The notes under the pieces were generated by a model. The model saw only the letters and a program-made list of their open reading frames with translations. It made no database searches and was not told where the DNA came from. Of a stretch of DNA of 64,000 nucleotides, positions 1-11,445 are shown piece after piece. Position numbers and translations under genes: made by a program. Source of the stretch: Calliphora vicina (lineage: Eukaryota; Arthropoda; Insecta; Diptera; Calliphoridae); contig NC_088780.1 in NCBI RefSeq assembly GCF_958450345.1, positions 94,624,226 through 94,688,225 of the forward strand. Reading direction: 5' to 3'. The first letter of the stretch is position 1. Each line of letters opens with the position of its first letter.

Positions 1-600
1 GGAAATTACTGGGTTGTGTGTGTAATTTTTTTTTTAACGATTTTTAAGTGTTTGGACTTATGGTGTTAATTTTATTACTATCTTAAATACTTTTTTTAAT
101 TTGAAAATAAATTTATACCAGCTTTAATGTTTGTTTAACATTTTAAGTATTTTTGGGAAAATAATTTAATAAAAAGTGACCGACATATTTTTGCTGGTCG
201 TTATTAGAAAATTATCTATTAATTAGGGAAGTTTTTGTTAAAAGATTTTAAAAACATAACTAATTATCTATTAGACATCACAAACAAATTGACCTTACAA
301 TTTTTATCATATACGGTAAACATATAATCTTTAAAGTCATTTATTTTTTTATTTTATTTCATCATCAATAACCTAGCCTATTATAGGCCATAATCGGTCA
401 TAAATTTATACTTAAAACATTTGGACGATCTAGCTATGTCTGTCTGTTGAAGGAAAGATAAGGCCTTCTGGAAAGGACTAAGGGGGATGAAATTTTCCTT
501 AAGTATTCTGTTGATCAGAAATGTTTCGGTCAGGCAGAACCATATTTATGTATCAAAATCTGAGACAACCTCCAAAAAAGTTATATTTTTTGCAAATTGT
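1..600. other. AT-rich non-coding DNA
   Basis: No gene seen. Around 430-460 there is a short stretch (ctagctatgtctgtctgttg) resembling the GTCT core of Helentron-like elements. It is probably a decayed fragment of a family other than the one that begins at about 605. Confidence 0.5.
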
Positions 601-604
601 AAAT

Positions 605-1153
605 TGCTTCACCAAATTGTACTTTAAAATACAAATTTTAAATATTTTTCGATAAACAAAATTTAAAAATTTTTTTTTTCAAAATTGTTTTGAAAATTTT
701 AGAAAAATTTTTTTTTTCAAATATTTTTTTTTAATTTTTAAAAAAAATTATTTTTTAAATTCCAAATTACTATAGCCTTATATCGTTGCAATGGAATTTG
801 AAATATCTATCATTAGATATCCATATTGTCTATATTAATGACTTAGTAATCCAGATATAGATAAAAAATAGGCCAAAAATCGAAGTTGTCCCGGTTTTTC
901 CTTATATCTCAGCCATTTGTGGGCCGATTTTCTCGATTTTAACTGCAACTGAGCCGGGAGAATTCCAGATATATTGATGTATCGATCATGCTTGTACGTT
1001 ATGTGGGGGCTACGGAAAGTTGATTTCAACATACAGATGGATAGACGGACATGGCGGACTTCGCTACCTATAACGATCCAGAATATATATATTTTGTGGG
1101 GTCGCAATTGAAACTTATTATATATACCCTTGCCACTCATGGTGAAGGATATA
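605..1153 (-). mobile_element. Helentron-like (mini-me/DINE-1 type) element, family 1
   Basis: Reverse-oriented copy. It starts with the complement of the 3' subterminal block (ttcaccaaattgtactt), then poly-A/T-rich sequence, the conserved attagatatccatattgtct block, the core with gaatatatatattttgtggg, and the 5' hairpin made of tatacccttgcc and ggtgaaggatata. A separate scrap of a 3' end in plus orientation (cacagccgaatgtaacac... acttgttt) lies at 1190-1224, so two insertions or a rearrangement are involved. There is no coding capacity. Short open frames through it are chance. Confidence 0.8.
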
Positions 1154-1224
1154 CAAAATTTGTAGAAAATGGTAAGAATCGGTCCATGATTTGGCACAGC
1201 CGAATGTAACACTCTTACTTGTTT

Positions 1225-2015
1225 AATTTTGAAATTTTAAGTATTGAGTATCTTTAAATATTCGTAACTTATGATGCTGATGTCGGATTTGATTGATTTA
1301 AGATTTTGACATTGTAAAAGTGCTTGTAATAAAATAAAATGTTTGGCATTTATGTTAAAAATTTTCAAACAAGAAAAACTATTAGTAAATTTTTTGCCTA
1401 TAGAGTGAAATTCATTTTAATAATTTTAAATTTCAATGGTTAATAAGTTTCATTAAATTAGACAGAGGGAAAACAATAAGTCGCAAATTAAATTAACTAC
1501 AATGTATTTGAATTCAAAGCCACATTGTGGTTTAAATCTGCAATTTTGTATTAAAATATTTCTTACTTCGTAGTAATAATTTTACATAAACCATTGAATT
1601 AAAGAAAATACTACAAATACTACAGCCACAACAAATATTAACACTCGCTCAAGGAAGTCTCATATTATAATTTTTCAAATATTGACACAATGTAAAAGTA
1701 CCTTATAAAATTTTCCCCTAAACTAACAATAAACTGCATTTTCCATTAGCTTAAACGACCTTATAACAGTATCCAAAAATAACTTCCCTCACTTATCATA
1801 TTATGCCTGCATTAAAATTATGTTAACAAATGGTTCTCTAATGCCCATCTTTCATTACAAGATCATTTTCAAAAATGTTTTCTCTTACAAACAAACCAAA
1901 CCACAAATACAATATTTATGTAGATAAAATAGCGGCAAAATGTTTGAGTATCATGTGCTAGGGTACTTGAAAACTCAAACACATACACTCACTCAACAAA
2001 AGTAACCAATTAAAC
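1225..2015. other. AT-rich non-coding DNA
   Basis: No gene or recognisable repeat seen. Confidence 0.5.
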
Positions 2016-2023
2016 ATTTAAAG

Positions 2024-2502
2024 CCGGGATCGGCAGACATATACTACTACATTTTGCACTTGTATAAGTGTAAGAGCGAAAAAACAAGAAATGAGAAATA
2101 GTTGTACTCTCATCTTCACTACAAAACAGGCATGGAAAACTGAACATGTTAACTAACCTATTTGTCTAGCAATTATTGTGTATTAAAAAATAATAATTTA
2201 CAAGAAACTTCTAAAAACCCAATTAAGCATCTAAAGGTGAGAGAAAAAACATTTAAAATAGTTTATAATTCTAAAAACTACTTAATATGTAGTGTAGATG
2301 CTAAAAAAGGTACAACAATATTATGAATTATCCACCACTGCATTAACATTTATTCATAAACAAAAGCAAGAAACGAGCGACAACGCAACCTTCTTCTGTG
2401 ACAACTCATATGAGACTGAATTGTGTTTTCTATGCGTGTGTGAAGTCTGTGTAACTTTAGTAACGCCCACAATGCACAGTGCATAGGAGTTGCCGATCCC
2501 GG
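2024..2502. mobile_element. hAT-like MITE with 8 bp target duplication
   Basis: A 479 bp segment bounded by a perfect 12 bp inverted repeat (CCGGGATCGGCA at the left, TGCCGATCCCGG at the right). It is flanked on both sides by the same 8 bp, ATTTAAAG, at 2016-2023 and 2503-2510. An 8 bp duplication is typical of hAT and P superfamilies. The interior has no transposase and no long open frame, so this is a non-autonomous copy. Assignment to hAT rests only on duplication length. Confidence 0.75.
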
Positions 2503-2798
2503 ATTTAAAGTAAATAAAATTTTGAAATAATATTTTTGTATTCGAAATGTGTCAATGACACGTGTAACCCACCACCAAAAACAAAGCGTTGTGTCAAAAT
2601 TTTTTGAAAACAATTAAATATAAAGTTGTAAATTGACATGACAAGCAGGAAAAGAGCTCTTAGAAGAGGACTAATTATTTAAAAGAAACTCTAAAATAAT
2701 TTGAAATTGAAAACCGATAGGTTTTCGTTTTGGGATAATTTTTTAAAAACAAGAATGTTATAGGAATATGATCAATATTTTTAAATGAATCTGCATTA

Positions 2799-3428
2799 TT
2801 ATACCCTTCACCATGAGTGGCAAGGGTATATATAAGTTTGTCATTCCGTTTGTAATTTCTACATTTTTCATTTGCGACCCACAAAGTATATATATTCTGG
2901 ATCGTTATAGATAGCGAAGTTGATATAGCCATGTCAGTGTGTATGTTGAAATCATCTTTCCATAGCCCCGAAATAACTTACATACATCAACATACCGGGA
3001 ATTCTTCCGGCTCGGTTGCTATTTAAAATCGACAAAATCGGTCCATAAATGGCTGAGATATAAGGAAAAAACCGGGATAACCTCGATTTTTGGCCTATTT
3101 TTGATTTATATCTGGTTTACCAAGTCATTAATATAGACAATAATGATAGATATTTCAAAGACCTTTGCAACGACGTATATAAATTTTAAAAATTGAAAAA
3201 AAAATTTTGGAAAACTTTTTTAAAATAAATTAAAAAACAATTTCGAAAATAAAAAATAAAAAATTTTCAATAAAATTAAAAAAAAATTAAAATTAAAAAA
3301 TTGGAAAAAAACAATTTTGAAAAAAAAATTAAATTTTGTTGACCTAATAGTATTTAAACATTTTATTTTAAAGTATAATTTGGTGAAGGGTATATAAGAT
3401 TCGTCACAGCAGAATATAGCTTATTTTT
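2799..3428 (+). mobile_element. Helentron-like element, family 1
   Basis: Full-length copy. It has the 5' hairpin ttatacccttcacc/ggcaagggtata, the gtatatatattctggatcg core with tagccatgtcagtgtg, the conserved middle, a homopolymer-rich A/T segment, and a 3' ggtgaagggtata subterminal repeat with a slightly decayed hairpin (attcgtcacagcagaat). No coding capacity. Confidence 0.85.
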
Positions 3429-3589
3429 TATTGGAAGATTTTAAAAAATTTGATTTTAATGTTCCTTGACTAGTCTACAAAAGTTCTTTCGGTACTAGTT
3501 TGTTTTCTTAAGAATCACAATATTGTTCTTCGGAATGGGTTGTAGAAGTAGTTGTGATATCACTAGTTCTGTGGATGTTATCAAAGAAT

Positions 3590-4445
3590 CTCAATAAATA
3601 GCAACATATTTGAAAGTTCATTGTCACACTGTTTCAAAAGCCATTAAACAGTAGAAGGAAGACTTGAACATTTGAAGAAAAAAGGTTTATCAGATATTGG
3701 TTAGGCAAAAGAAGTCGAACAACTCTTTCGAAGAGCACCGAACACTGCTATCAGAAAAGCAGCTCGTAAAGTTAAATAGTATGATTCATTTGTGGGCAGA
3801 GCAAAATCAATGCTGGCTTGAAGTCGTATAAAATTCAGAATATTTCAGATCACAATGCGTCAAAGAACTTAGAAGCAAAAGAAGGGGCTAAAAAATATAG
3901 GTTTAATTTTATAAAAAAAATATGTACTGGCAGACTTTTCACAACTTCCGGGTCAAGATTTTTATGTAACAATGTTCAAGAGTAAAACCGGACAAAAAAA
4001 TATAAACAAAATTCCCAAAGAAGTTTATTGTGTGGCAAGCCATTTGCAGTTGTGTCAAAATAAGCCAATCATTTGGGACATCAGGCACAATAAACACAAA
4101 AATATATGTATATTACGGAGTGTCTACAAAAACGGTTTTTGCCTTTTCTGGCCCGATTTGGCATCATGACACTAAAAAAATGCTCTTGAGTGATATTCAA
4201 AGAATAATGTCGATTTTGTACTACGGGAGGGAAATCCTCCCAACTGTCCAGTTCTTCGGCCTGTGGAAAGGTATTGGGCACTTGTAAAAAATTAATTAAA
4301 GAACACAGGAAAAGTATCCCAGGATATGTCCGATTTTAAGCGTAAGTGGACCAAATCGTCCAAAAAGGTAACGGAAGCAAGTATAAAATATTTAATTGGA
4401 GGATTTCCGGAGAAAGTGGATAAGTTTATTAATACCGAGTAATGC
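3590..4445 (+). pseudogene. Decayed DD37E Tc1/mariner transposase relic
   Basis: Conceptual translation in shifting frames gives scattered blocks matching the intact transposase at 36177-37184. They are an RRAPNT..RKAAR block (about 3735-3770), LADFSQLPGQDFYV (about 3925-3970), a WPDLAS catalytic block (about 4150-4170), an RPVERYWALVK-like block (about 4256-4290), and the C-terminal FPEKVDKFI-like end (about 4405-4435) before a stop. Many stops and frameshifts separate them. It has diverged much more from the two young copies than they have from each other, so it is an old insertion. Terminal repeats are not recognisable. Confidence 0.8.
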
Positions 4446-4455
4446 CAATATATTA

Positions 4456-4658
4456 CCCCCTGTCTATACCGGATAAATTTGTATCATGATAAACGTCAAA
4501 ATGGTTGTCAAGATAAAAAACTATCAGGTATAGTCTGCATTTATTAGTATAATTGCTTCGTTATGACAAAGTAGTTAGTGCTTTTGCTCAGACAACTTTG
4601 TCTTGACAACAAACGTCATTAATTGTTATGGCAAATATTTGTCAAGTATAGACAAGGG
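4456..4658. mobile_element. MITE with long imperfect terminal inverted repeats
   Basis: About 200 bp. The left arm reads CCCCTGTCTATACC and the right arm in reverse complement reads CCCTTGTCTATACTTG. Complementarity continues imperfectly for about 70 bp per arm (ATAAACGTCA with ATGACGTTTG, GTTGTCAAGA with GTTGTCAAGA). ATTA occurs on both sides (4452-4455 and 4659-4662). No coding sequence. It lies directly downstream of the DD37E relic. Confidence 0.6.
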
Positions 4659-4659
4659 A

Positions 4660-5557
4660 TTAATGTTTAATGAAATCGAACAATATTTGGATAAATGTAC
4701 GTATTTTTGAGAATTTTTATATTGAACGGTTTAAGTTTTATTTTAATTAATAAGTTTTTTCTGTTTTATGTCTTTATATTTTAATATATTACACCACCAT
4801 GGTGTAGAATAGGTATATACTCGAACAAACAATTCTCATGATTCCCCAAAACTAAAATAGAAATTTCCACTAATTCCTAAGGTACTTATTTACGGTGTCT
4901 AACATTTAAAAATAAAGTAAAGTCCAAAAATATAAATCTATTTTATATTTAAGTGCTGCTGAAAGTTGTAAATAATGATGCTGTGAGCTGCACACTCAAA
5001 AAAAAAAAAACAAAGTTTTGAGATTTTAAAAATAAATATTGGAAACCATAGCAATATCTTGATTTACAGCACAGATGTGGTGTTGGGCTATTAGGGGCCG
5101 CAAAAGATAGAAATAGAAAGAAAGTAAAACAGATCTTTTGAAAATAAAGGGGTGGAAGTAAAACATGAGTGTCAAAATCTCTTAATAGTTTCATGTTTGT
5201 ATTTTACTTTTCTTTGTAGAATAAAAATAGTAAATAAATACAACTCATCATTAAATGACTTTAAGTAAATTGTGTTCTTTTTTGTTTGTTTTCAATACTC
5301 TATAGTAAATATGTTAGTTAGTTTTTAATTGAATTAACTATAAATCATTTGATTTAATTGTTTACTAATTATAGTTTGTAAAGTGAGTTAGGCTTATTAA
5401 GTTATCTTTTTTTCTGTTTTTCTGTTCTAACTTTTATAACTTGTTTTAAATGCTTTAAGCTAATTAGAAGACTGCTATAATGATTGTAACATTTGTAAAT
5501 GTAATTTGTAATAATTTTCCATAATAAGTTTGTTTCAAAGTAGCAAATGCTTGATAA
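4660..5557. other. AT-rich non-coding DNA
   Basis: No gene recognised. A short scrap at about 4788-4815 (acaccaccatggtgtag) resembles the end hairpin of the second Helentron-like family at 58.1-58.7 kb. Confidence 0.4.
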
Positions 5558-5768
5558 TCTTTATATATATAATTCTTCTGTACGTGTGTTAGTAACTGAA
5601 CTCCTCCTTAACGGCTGGGCCGATTTCAATGACATTTTTTGTGTATGTTTGAATGGGTCCCTGAATGGTTTAGATTCACAATTGATTCATATAGGTTCAA
5701 TGGGCGTGGCACCTCCCATACGAAGTAAAAATTTATTAATAGCTACCGAGCGAAGCCGGGCCAGCTAG
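5558..5768 (+). mobile_element. Non-autonomous canonical Helitron
   Basis: Begins with TC (TCTTTATATATATAATT) after a host A and ends with CTAG before a host T. This is the A|TC...CTRR|T insertion pattern of canonical Helitrons. The interior holds the widely shared block gaactcctccttaacggctg followed by gccgatttcaatgac, and the end has cgagcgaagccgggccagct, as in non-autonomous insect Helitrons. There are no Rep/helicase sequences, and there are no target duplications, as expected. It is structurally distinct from the Helentron-like elements. Confidence 0.75.
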
Positions 5769-5769
5769 T

Positions 5770-7331
5770 TTTGTATATAAATTTACAATATTAATTGAAA
5801 ATGTAGTTTATTATGTAGTAACTTTTACATTTTTTTCTTTTACTTTCAAATAAAATGTCATAAAATTATGTTTTAACAATTTGTAAAAATTTTAATGACT
5901 TTTTTTTTAACAAATATTATAATTTCTTTTCTTTTTCTTCCATTTCAGGTATTTTTTTTTTTCAATACAGCTAACCTGAACAAACAAATTTATCATGTAA
6001 GTTTTTGGAAATTAATTTTGCTCACGTTTTAATATAATTTGTTTATGTACATTTTTATTAAACCTGTTGATGTTTTTGAGTTTTTTTTTTAGAAAATGAT
6101 TATTTAATTTCTTAATAACTTATTATTGTTTGAAAACTTTTTCCATTATGATTCCAAAATTAAAAAAAAAACATTTACAAGTTAGTTTTAAATTGCAAGT
6201 GGCTTAGGAGTTGAGCACATGGTTAGAGACGTGCCCTATACTATAAACAAAAAATCTGTGAATATTTAATGGCCGGTAGTTGTAGGCTTATTTGAGAGTT
6301 TATGAGTTTTTTTTTTTTTGTTTGAAAAATAAACAAAATTTAAATCAAATTTGGAAAAAATATTTGTATTTATAAAAGTGATTGGCACTCGTAGCCATCA
6401 TGGCAAGAACGGAATTGAATATTCAAATATACCCAACACAAGCACTTTCCTATATTGTATTTCTTGTGGTTACTACTTTTTAAAGTCCAATATAAAACAA
6501 GTTTAAAGTGAATACACTCCAGATTACTTAGAGATACTAAAGTGACAATTGACTTCACTCCAGATTACCAGGGATGTACGAAGCAACCAATTGATTTCTC
6601 ATTGCATTATTAAAAGCACAATTTACCCAAAAATATATACAAAAATTACTCTCTAAAAAGGATACATTGACGTCTTTGTTAAAATTATTAAAATGGAAAC
6701 ATATTGGAGACTTCTATAAAAAATCAACAAATGTTTAGTTTTCTATTTGCCAGAAATCTTTGTTTTCGTTAAAAAATCTATGGTACATATCTATATGATG
6801 TTGGGATGTAAAGAAAAATTAATTTTTTGAATCTTTACTCTACTGAATTCGATAATATTTGGTATACATGTTAAGGTTCTCCAGACTTTCCAAGTTCATA
6901 TTTTTAATGGATGCCAGCAAATTACATAAAGTAAAAATGTTATTAACTTTAGAACTTTTAGTCAGATATTTTTCATAGTTGTTTTTTCTAGAAATTCGCT
7001 TCTCATCAAAACAGGATTGTCCATAAATAGGATCCATTACTCAATTAAAAACATATATAAATTTAAAAATGGGACCATGGCTAGATAATTGAAATTTCAG
7101 GATATAGGATATATTTGAAAAAATCTATTTACGTACCTAATTATTAAATTTTTATAAAGTTAGTCTTAAAAAAAATATTTTTATCAGAATGAGGATCATT
7201 AGTATGTTGATAATTAGATTAAATAAGGCTATCTCGAATTTCATACCCTTAATTTTCTCAATTTGTTTTTCATAAAAACTGTTTATAATGTTTTGAAAAA
7301 CATGCCAAAAATTGGAAATGGGATTATATGG
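5770..7331. other. AT-rich non-coding DNA with one dispersed repeat
   Basis: No gene seen. The part at 6538-6640 (agtgacaattgacttcac onwards) recurs at about 33450-33560, so it belongs to a dispersed repeat of unknown type. The rest has no recognised feature apart from the possible exon signals near 5971. Confidence 0.4.
5971..5996 (+). other. Possible small host exon flanked by splice signals
   Basis: A pyrimidine-rich tract runs into two possible acceptors (CATTTCAG ending 5948 and CAATACAG ending 5970). A consensus-like donor (CAT|GTAAGT) follows at 5997. One of three frames is open through the 26 nt segment. This is the only place where a polypyrimidine tract, acceptor and strong donor sit in order, but such signals also arise by chance in AT-rich DNA. 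Confidence 0.15.
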
Positions 7332-7336
7332 CGTCA

Positions 7337-8817
7337 CACAGTGGTATGAGAATAAAAAAAGTGGGAAATAAATCTGTAACTTCTAAACCTTACGCCGATT
7401 TAAATGAAATTTCACATGCGCAAAGAGGAAGTGTAGTCGAGTTTAAATTTTGAATTTGGACCTCATGACCCCACCAGGAGCGGGACCAGCGGTTCCCAAA
7501 ATAGGACACCTCGGGTATGTTCAATTTTTAAAATGATCCTATTTGTTCCGGTTTGTGTTCCGATTTAAAATTACACATACAGAATTACACATACGTCGAG
7601 CACTACATAAAACCTCATCGTAGCTATCAATTATCTCTTATAGCTTAGGAGATATTCGCATTTGAAAATTTAATTTTCAACATTTTTACCCACCCTACAC
7701 CAGTTTTTTGGTGACCGCGGTTCCAAATATTCTCCGATTTTATCCATTTTTCTTTTATAGGATTAACAATAGATCTATATATCAAATAAAGAAAGAAGTG
7801 TTTAAAAATCATGACTGAGTCCAAAGTTACATGCATTTGAATATAACAAAATTAAAAAAGGCGATTTTTCGCAATTTTTTTTGGGAAAAAAGTACTTTTA
7901 TTCTTTTTAAGTTATCTAAAAAATTTCTAAGAGGATGTATAATGAATTTGTACTTTTTGAAAAGCTAACTTTACGCCAAATATTTTAAATGAAAAAAACA
8001 TTTTTCAAATCGCATACTCGATATCAAAATATAGTAACCTGTTTTAAATGGCCCAAGAAGTTCTTAATTATCTTGTAAATGGTTCCGATAACCCCGCTCG
8101 TATTATGGATATTATAGCCAAAAAACGAAAAAATCCCATTTTTGGGATTTTTCAAGATTTTTTTGGGAATTGCGGGATACTTGATAACAAATATTTTTTC
8201 ATTTTAAATAGAAAAATCTAAATGACTGTGAGGTTTCATTAATAAATATTCATAAATAAAAATTTTATTTCAATTTGAAAAATTTGTATCTATGCAAAAT
8301 TCAATAAAAAGCATTTTTTGTCATATTTTTCAAAAAAGTATTCCAAGAATTTTTTAATTGTCAAAAGTTATATACATTTTTGAAAAGTAGACAAAATCCT
8401 CTATCCATTGATATATAACATGTCTACCTTATGCTTTTTACGTGTCAAATAAATTAGGGAAAACTTAACAACTCGCTGAGAATTTACCTAACATAGAAAT
8501 TCATAAAAAAGCATGTTGCCTACATAATAACATTTTTATGAATGTAAATAACAGTGCTAGGTAATTTCTCAGCGACTTGTTTAACATTTTTTTTAAATCG
8601 GAACACAAACGAAGAAATAGGATCATTTTAAAAATTGAACATACCCGAGGTGTCCTACTTTGGGAACCCCTGGTCCCGCTTCTGGTGGGGTCATGAGGTC
8701 CAAATTCAAAACTCGACTACACTTCCTCTTTGCGCATTTGAAATTTCATTCAAATCGGCGTAAGGGTTTAGAAGTTACAGATTTATTTCCCTCTTTTTTT
8801 AATCTCATACCACTGTG
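7337..8817. mobile_element. Transib-like non-autonomous element with ~230 bp inverted arms
   Basis: A 1481 bp element flanked by the direct repeat CGTCA (7332-7336 and 8818-8822). Both ends begin CACAGTGGTATGAGA. The inverted arms (about 7337-7570 and 8585-8817) match with only scattered differences over about 230 bp. A 5 bp duplication plus a CACAGTG end is the hallmark of Transib, the superfamily related to RAG1, whose RSS heptamer is CACAGTG. The interior is AT-rich with no transposase, so it would need a partner in trans. An older relative is at 30227-31321, and a fragment of an arm is at about 11050-11170. Superfamily assignment is inference from ends and duplication only. Confidence 0.7.
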
Positions 8818-8889
8818 CGTCATTAATGTTACTTTTGCAAACTTGGAGAAAAGTAAATTTCATCTGCTCATTTATTATTATTTTTTGCG

Positions 8890-9425
8890 GAAAAATAACC
8901 TCATATAAAGACTAAGCCTGATAAATACTATGGGAACTCTGAACCATCAATTTCAATGGTAAAAACGGGGTTTACAAAATTTCGTTGTGGCCGTGCAATC
9001 ACCAAAGATGTAGAACAATCTGGACGCCCTGTTAAGGTCTCTACACCCGAAACAATTGAATAAAATCATGATATGGTGTTGCTCGATCGGAGATTGAAAG
9101 TGCGAGAGATTGTGGAAGCTGTAACCTCACATGGCTCAGTGGTTTCAATTTTTAATGATCGCTTAGTTATGATTTAGCCCCGATATATTTCTTGTTTCAA
9201 AAGCTGAAGAAATGTTTCGGCGGAAAGAGATTTGACTCCAACGATGAAATCATCTCAAAAAAATATTTATTTTGATGACCTCGAAAAATCTTATTTTTTT
9301 TGGAAGGGATACAAAAATTGGGCATTGACTTCAAAGGAGACTATGTTGAAAAATAAATTAAGTTTTTATCTAAAAACCTGTGTTTCAATCAAACTTTATG
9401 ACAAAACCTCGTACAATTGAAATCA
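8890..9425 (+). pseudogene. Internally deleted mariner transposase
   Basis: Plus-strand mariner (DD34D-type) relic. The N-terminal part reads WFTKFRCGRAITKD.EQSGRP-like sequence, then LLDRRLKVREIVEAV (about 9075-9125). It then jumps directly to the C-terminal block PIYFLFQKLKK..GGKRF and LTPTMKSSQK (about 9178-9255). All residues between the helix-turn-helix region and the third catalytic aspartate neighbourhood are missing, and stops interrupt both halves. The open frame 9232-9420 is the C-terminal remnant. It is closely similar to the copies at 14.6-15.9 and 45.3-46.6 kb. Confidence 0.75.
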
Positions 9426-10723
9426 CCATTCTTATATAAAATTTTAAATTTTAACATTAATAAAAGACAAATTAAAGCGAATTTAAAATTCTGAGCAACT
9501 TCAAATTTGTCCAAAATCTTTGTTTCCTACCAGTTCACTAAATCAATTTAAAATTTAAAGGTAAATAAAATATATTTAATGCAAAATATGTATATTCAAA
9601 CCGGAAATATTTTAAACTTCATACATAGAAAATTTTTCAATATGAGTAACAACACTTTGAGAAACCGGTTGTAATGACTAATATCTTGTCAAGATTAAAA
9701 TTATTTGCAAAAAAAAAAACTAACTTTGATCTTTAATACATGAGAAAAACAAGCAATTGTCAGCACGTGAGAACGTTTTATTGACAATATTTTATTGTTA
9801 TTATATTTCTTATGCCACAAAATCTAACTCCCCCTAAAAAAAGTTATACAAACCCAACTGCAATTCATTTGTACTCACTCGAGTTTTAAGTAAAATTAAT
9901 TGCATGCAAAAAAAAAAAAACTATTGCCAAATTTTACCAGCAGTTGAATCGTAGCATGCCACAAAAAAAAAACTACTACAACATGTCTAATACGGTTTGG
10001 TTATTGCACAATGCCTGAGCAGCAAAAAAAAACTCAAATAGAAACAAAAAAATAAACTTAACAAAATTGTAGTTTAAACACACAGAAAATTCGCGAAAAT
10101 AAAAATACACAAATCGAGAGTGAAAAAAAAAACGTTAAAACAATAAACTAAACCACAAAACAGACGCAAAGTTTTCCTACAACTAAACACTGTAAGAAAA
10201 ATTGGTTGGAAACAATTGCATTGTTTTCTTAAAGGCATGGTACTTAACCAGTCGACCATGTCTTTGAGACACGCTGAAAGGCGGAATGAGTGACTGACTG
10301 ATCAACACGTAGACGAAATTATCAAATGTTGCGAAAATTGTGCAAGAATACAAGAGCTAATAATGTACTCGTCTTATCATTGACATTGTCAAGACGATAA
10401 GTTCGTCGGCGAAATTATAAGAGATTAATTGTTTCCATACTTTTCGTCAACCTTCGCATGTGACATAATGTCGTTAATTTTACCGTCCATGGGCGAGTAT
10501 GTCTTTTATTTCGTGCCCAACAATTTCATAGTTGAAGTTGTACTCTAAATTAAAGACATTCTCATCAAGAAGAACAAATCAATAGAACATACTCGACGTC
10601 AAATATTCAGCGTTAAAGCTAAGCGGAAAAAAAACGTTCCGCCTTACTCTGATTTTGGTGGCCTGTAAGGCACAGCCAAAGCTAATTGTGTACGACGTTG
10701 CAAACACATTTACAAATTAAACA
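9426..10723. other. AT-rich non-coding DNA with shared repeat fragments
   Basis: No gene. 9463-9515 matches 46843-46895, next to another mariner relic. 10606-10640 matches 34324-34357. The rest is unremarkable. Confidence 0.45.
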
Positions 10724-11017
10724 TTTATGACCGATAAAAACCAATTTCGGAAGGACATTTGTATGGGGGCTAGATGAAATAATGGACAGGTTTTAGTCAG
10801 TTTCAATAGGGTTGGTCCTTGGGCCGAAAAAATCATATGTACCAAAATTTATCAAAATATCTTCAAAATTGCGACCTGTACTCTGCGCACAAGGTTTACA
10901 TGGACAGCCAGCCAGCCAGCCAACCAGACGGACGGATGTTAGACTAATATTTTTGAGCGTTACAAACATCTGCACAAACGCATAATACCCTCCCCACTAT
11001 GGTGGTGTAGGGTATAA
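10724..11017 (-). mobile_element. Partial Helentron-like element, family 2
   Basis: Shares with 58087-58737 the blocks gtatgggggctagatgaaat, attttgagcgttacaaacat and the end hairpin ataccctccccactatggtg followed by gtgtagggtata. It also carries a CAGC microsatellite (gccagccagccagcc, about 10909-10924) and gacggacgga. The other half is missing. Confidence 0.7.
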
Positions 11018-11029
11018 AATATAGAACGA

Positions 11030-11175
11030 AATAAATCTGTAACTTCTAGAAGCTTAGTCCGAAAGAGGAAGTGTGGTCGAGTTTAAGTTTTGACCTCGTG
11101 GCCAGGGGTCCCCGAACTAGCACACCTCGGGTATATTACATTTTTAAAACGATCATATTCCTCCTATGTCGTTTA
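11030..11175. mobile_element. Fragment of the Transib-like element arm
   Basis: Contains aaataaatctgtaacttcta, gaaagaggaagtgtggtcga and acctcgggtata, in the same order as the arms of the element at 7337-8817. No terminal CACAGTG is preserved. Confidence 0.6.
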
Positions 11176-11445
11176 TTTATTCGTTAACGATTATTTGGGT
11201 GCTAATATCCCTCAGTTGGGCTTCAACGATTATATGTTCGAAAATATATGGTTGAAAAGATACTCTATATTTACTAAATCCTTTACGAGTCAAATACGAC
11301 GTTTGCGAACAAGTGCCAACAATATTCTTCACTTTTTCCGACTTTATCGATTATCCAAACAGAGTATAACACATTCATGTCCTAAACAAAGGAGATATAC
11401 GATTTGTAGACGGATTTGTCGCTCAATTTGTCCTGAATATTGAAG

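Noticed and set aside
835..1212. 125-residue open frame on the minus strand
   Set aside because: It lies across a Helentron-like element. Similar shadow frames appear in other copies and have no domain.
6190..6300. tRNA-like or small RNA candidate around ggcttaggagttgagcacat
   Set aside because: No B box or convincing fold.
7337..8817. hAT interpretation (end CAGTGG, 8 bp duplication)
   Set aside because: The 8 bp flanks do not match when the end is set at CAGTGG. CGTCA matches exactly when the end is CACAGTGG.
11090..11443. 117-residue open frame
   Set aside because: It crosses the Transib-like arm fragment and unrelated DNA. No family resemblance.
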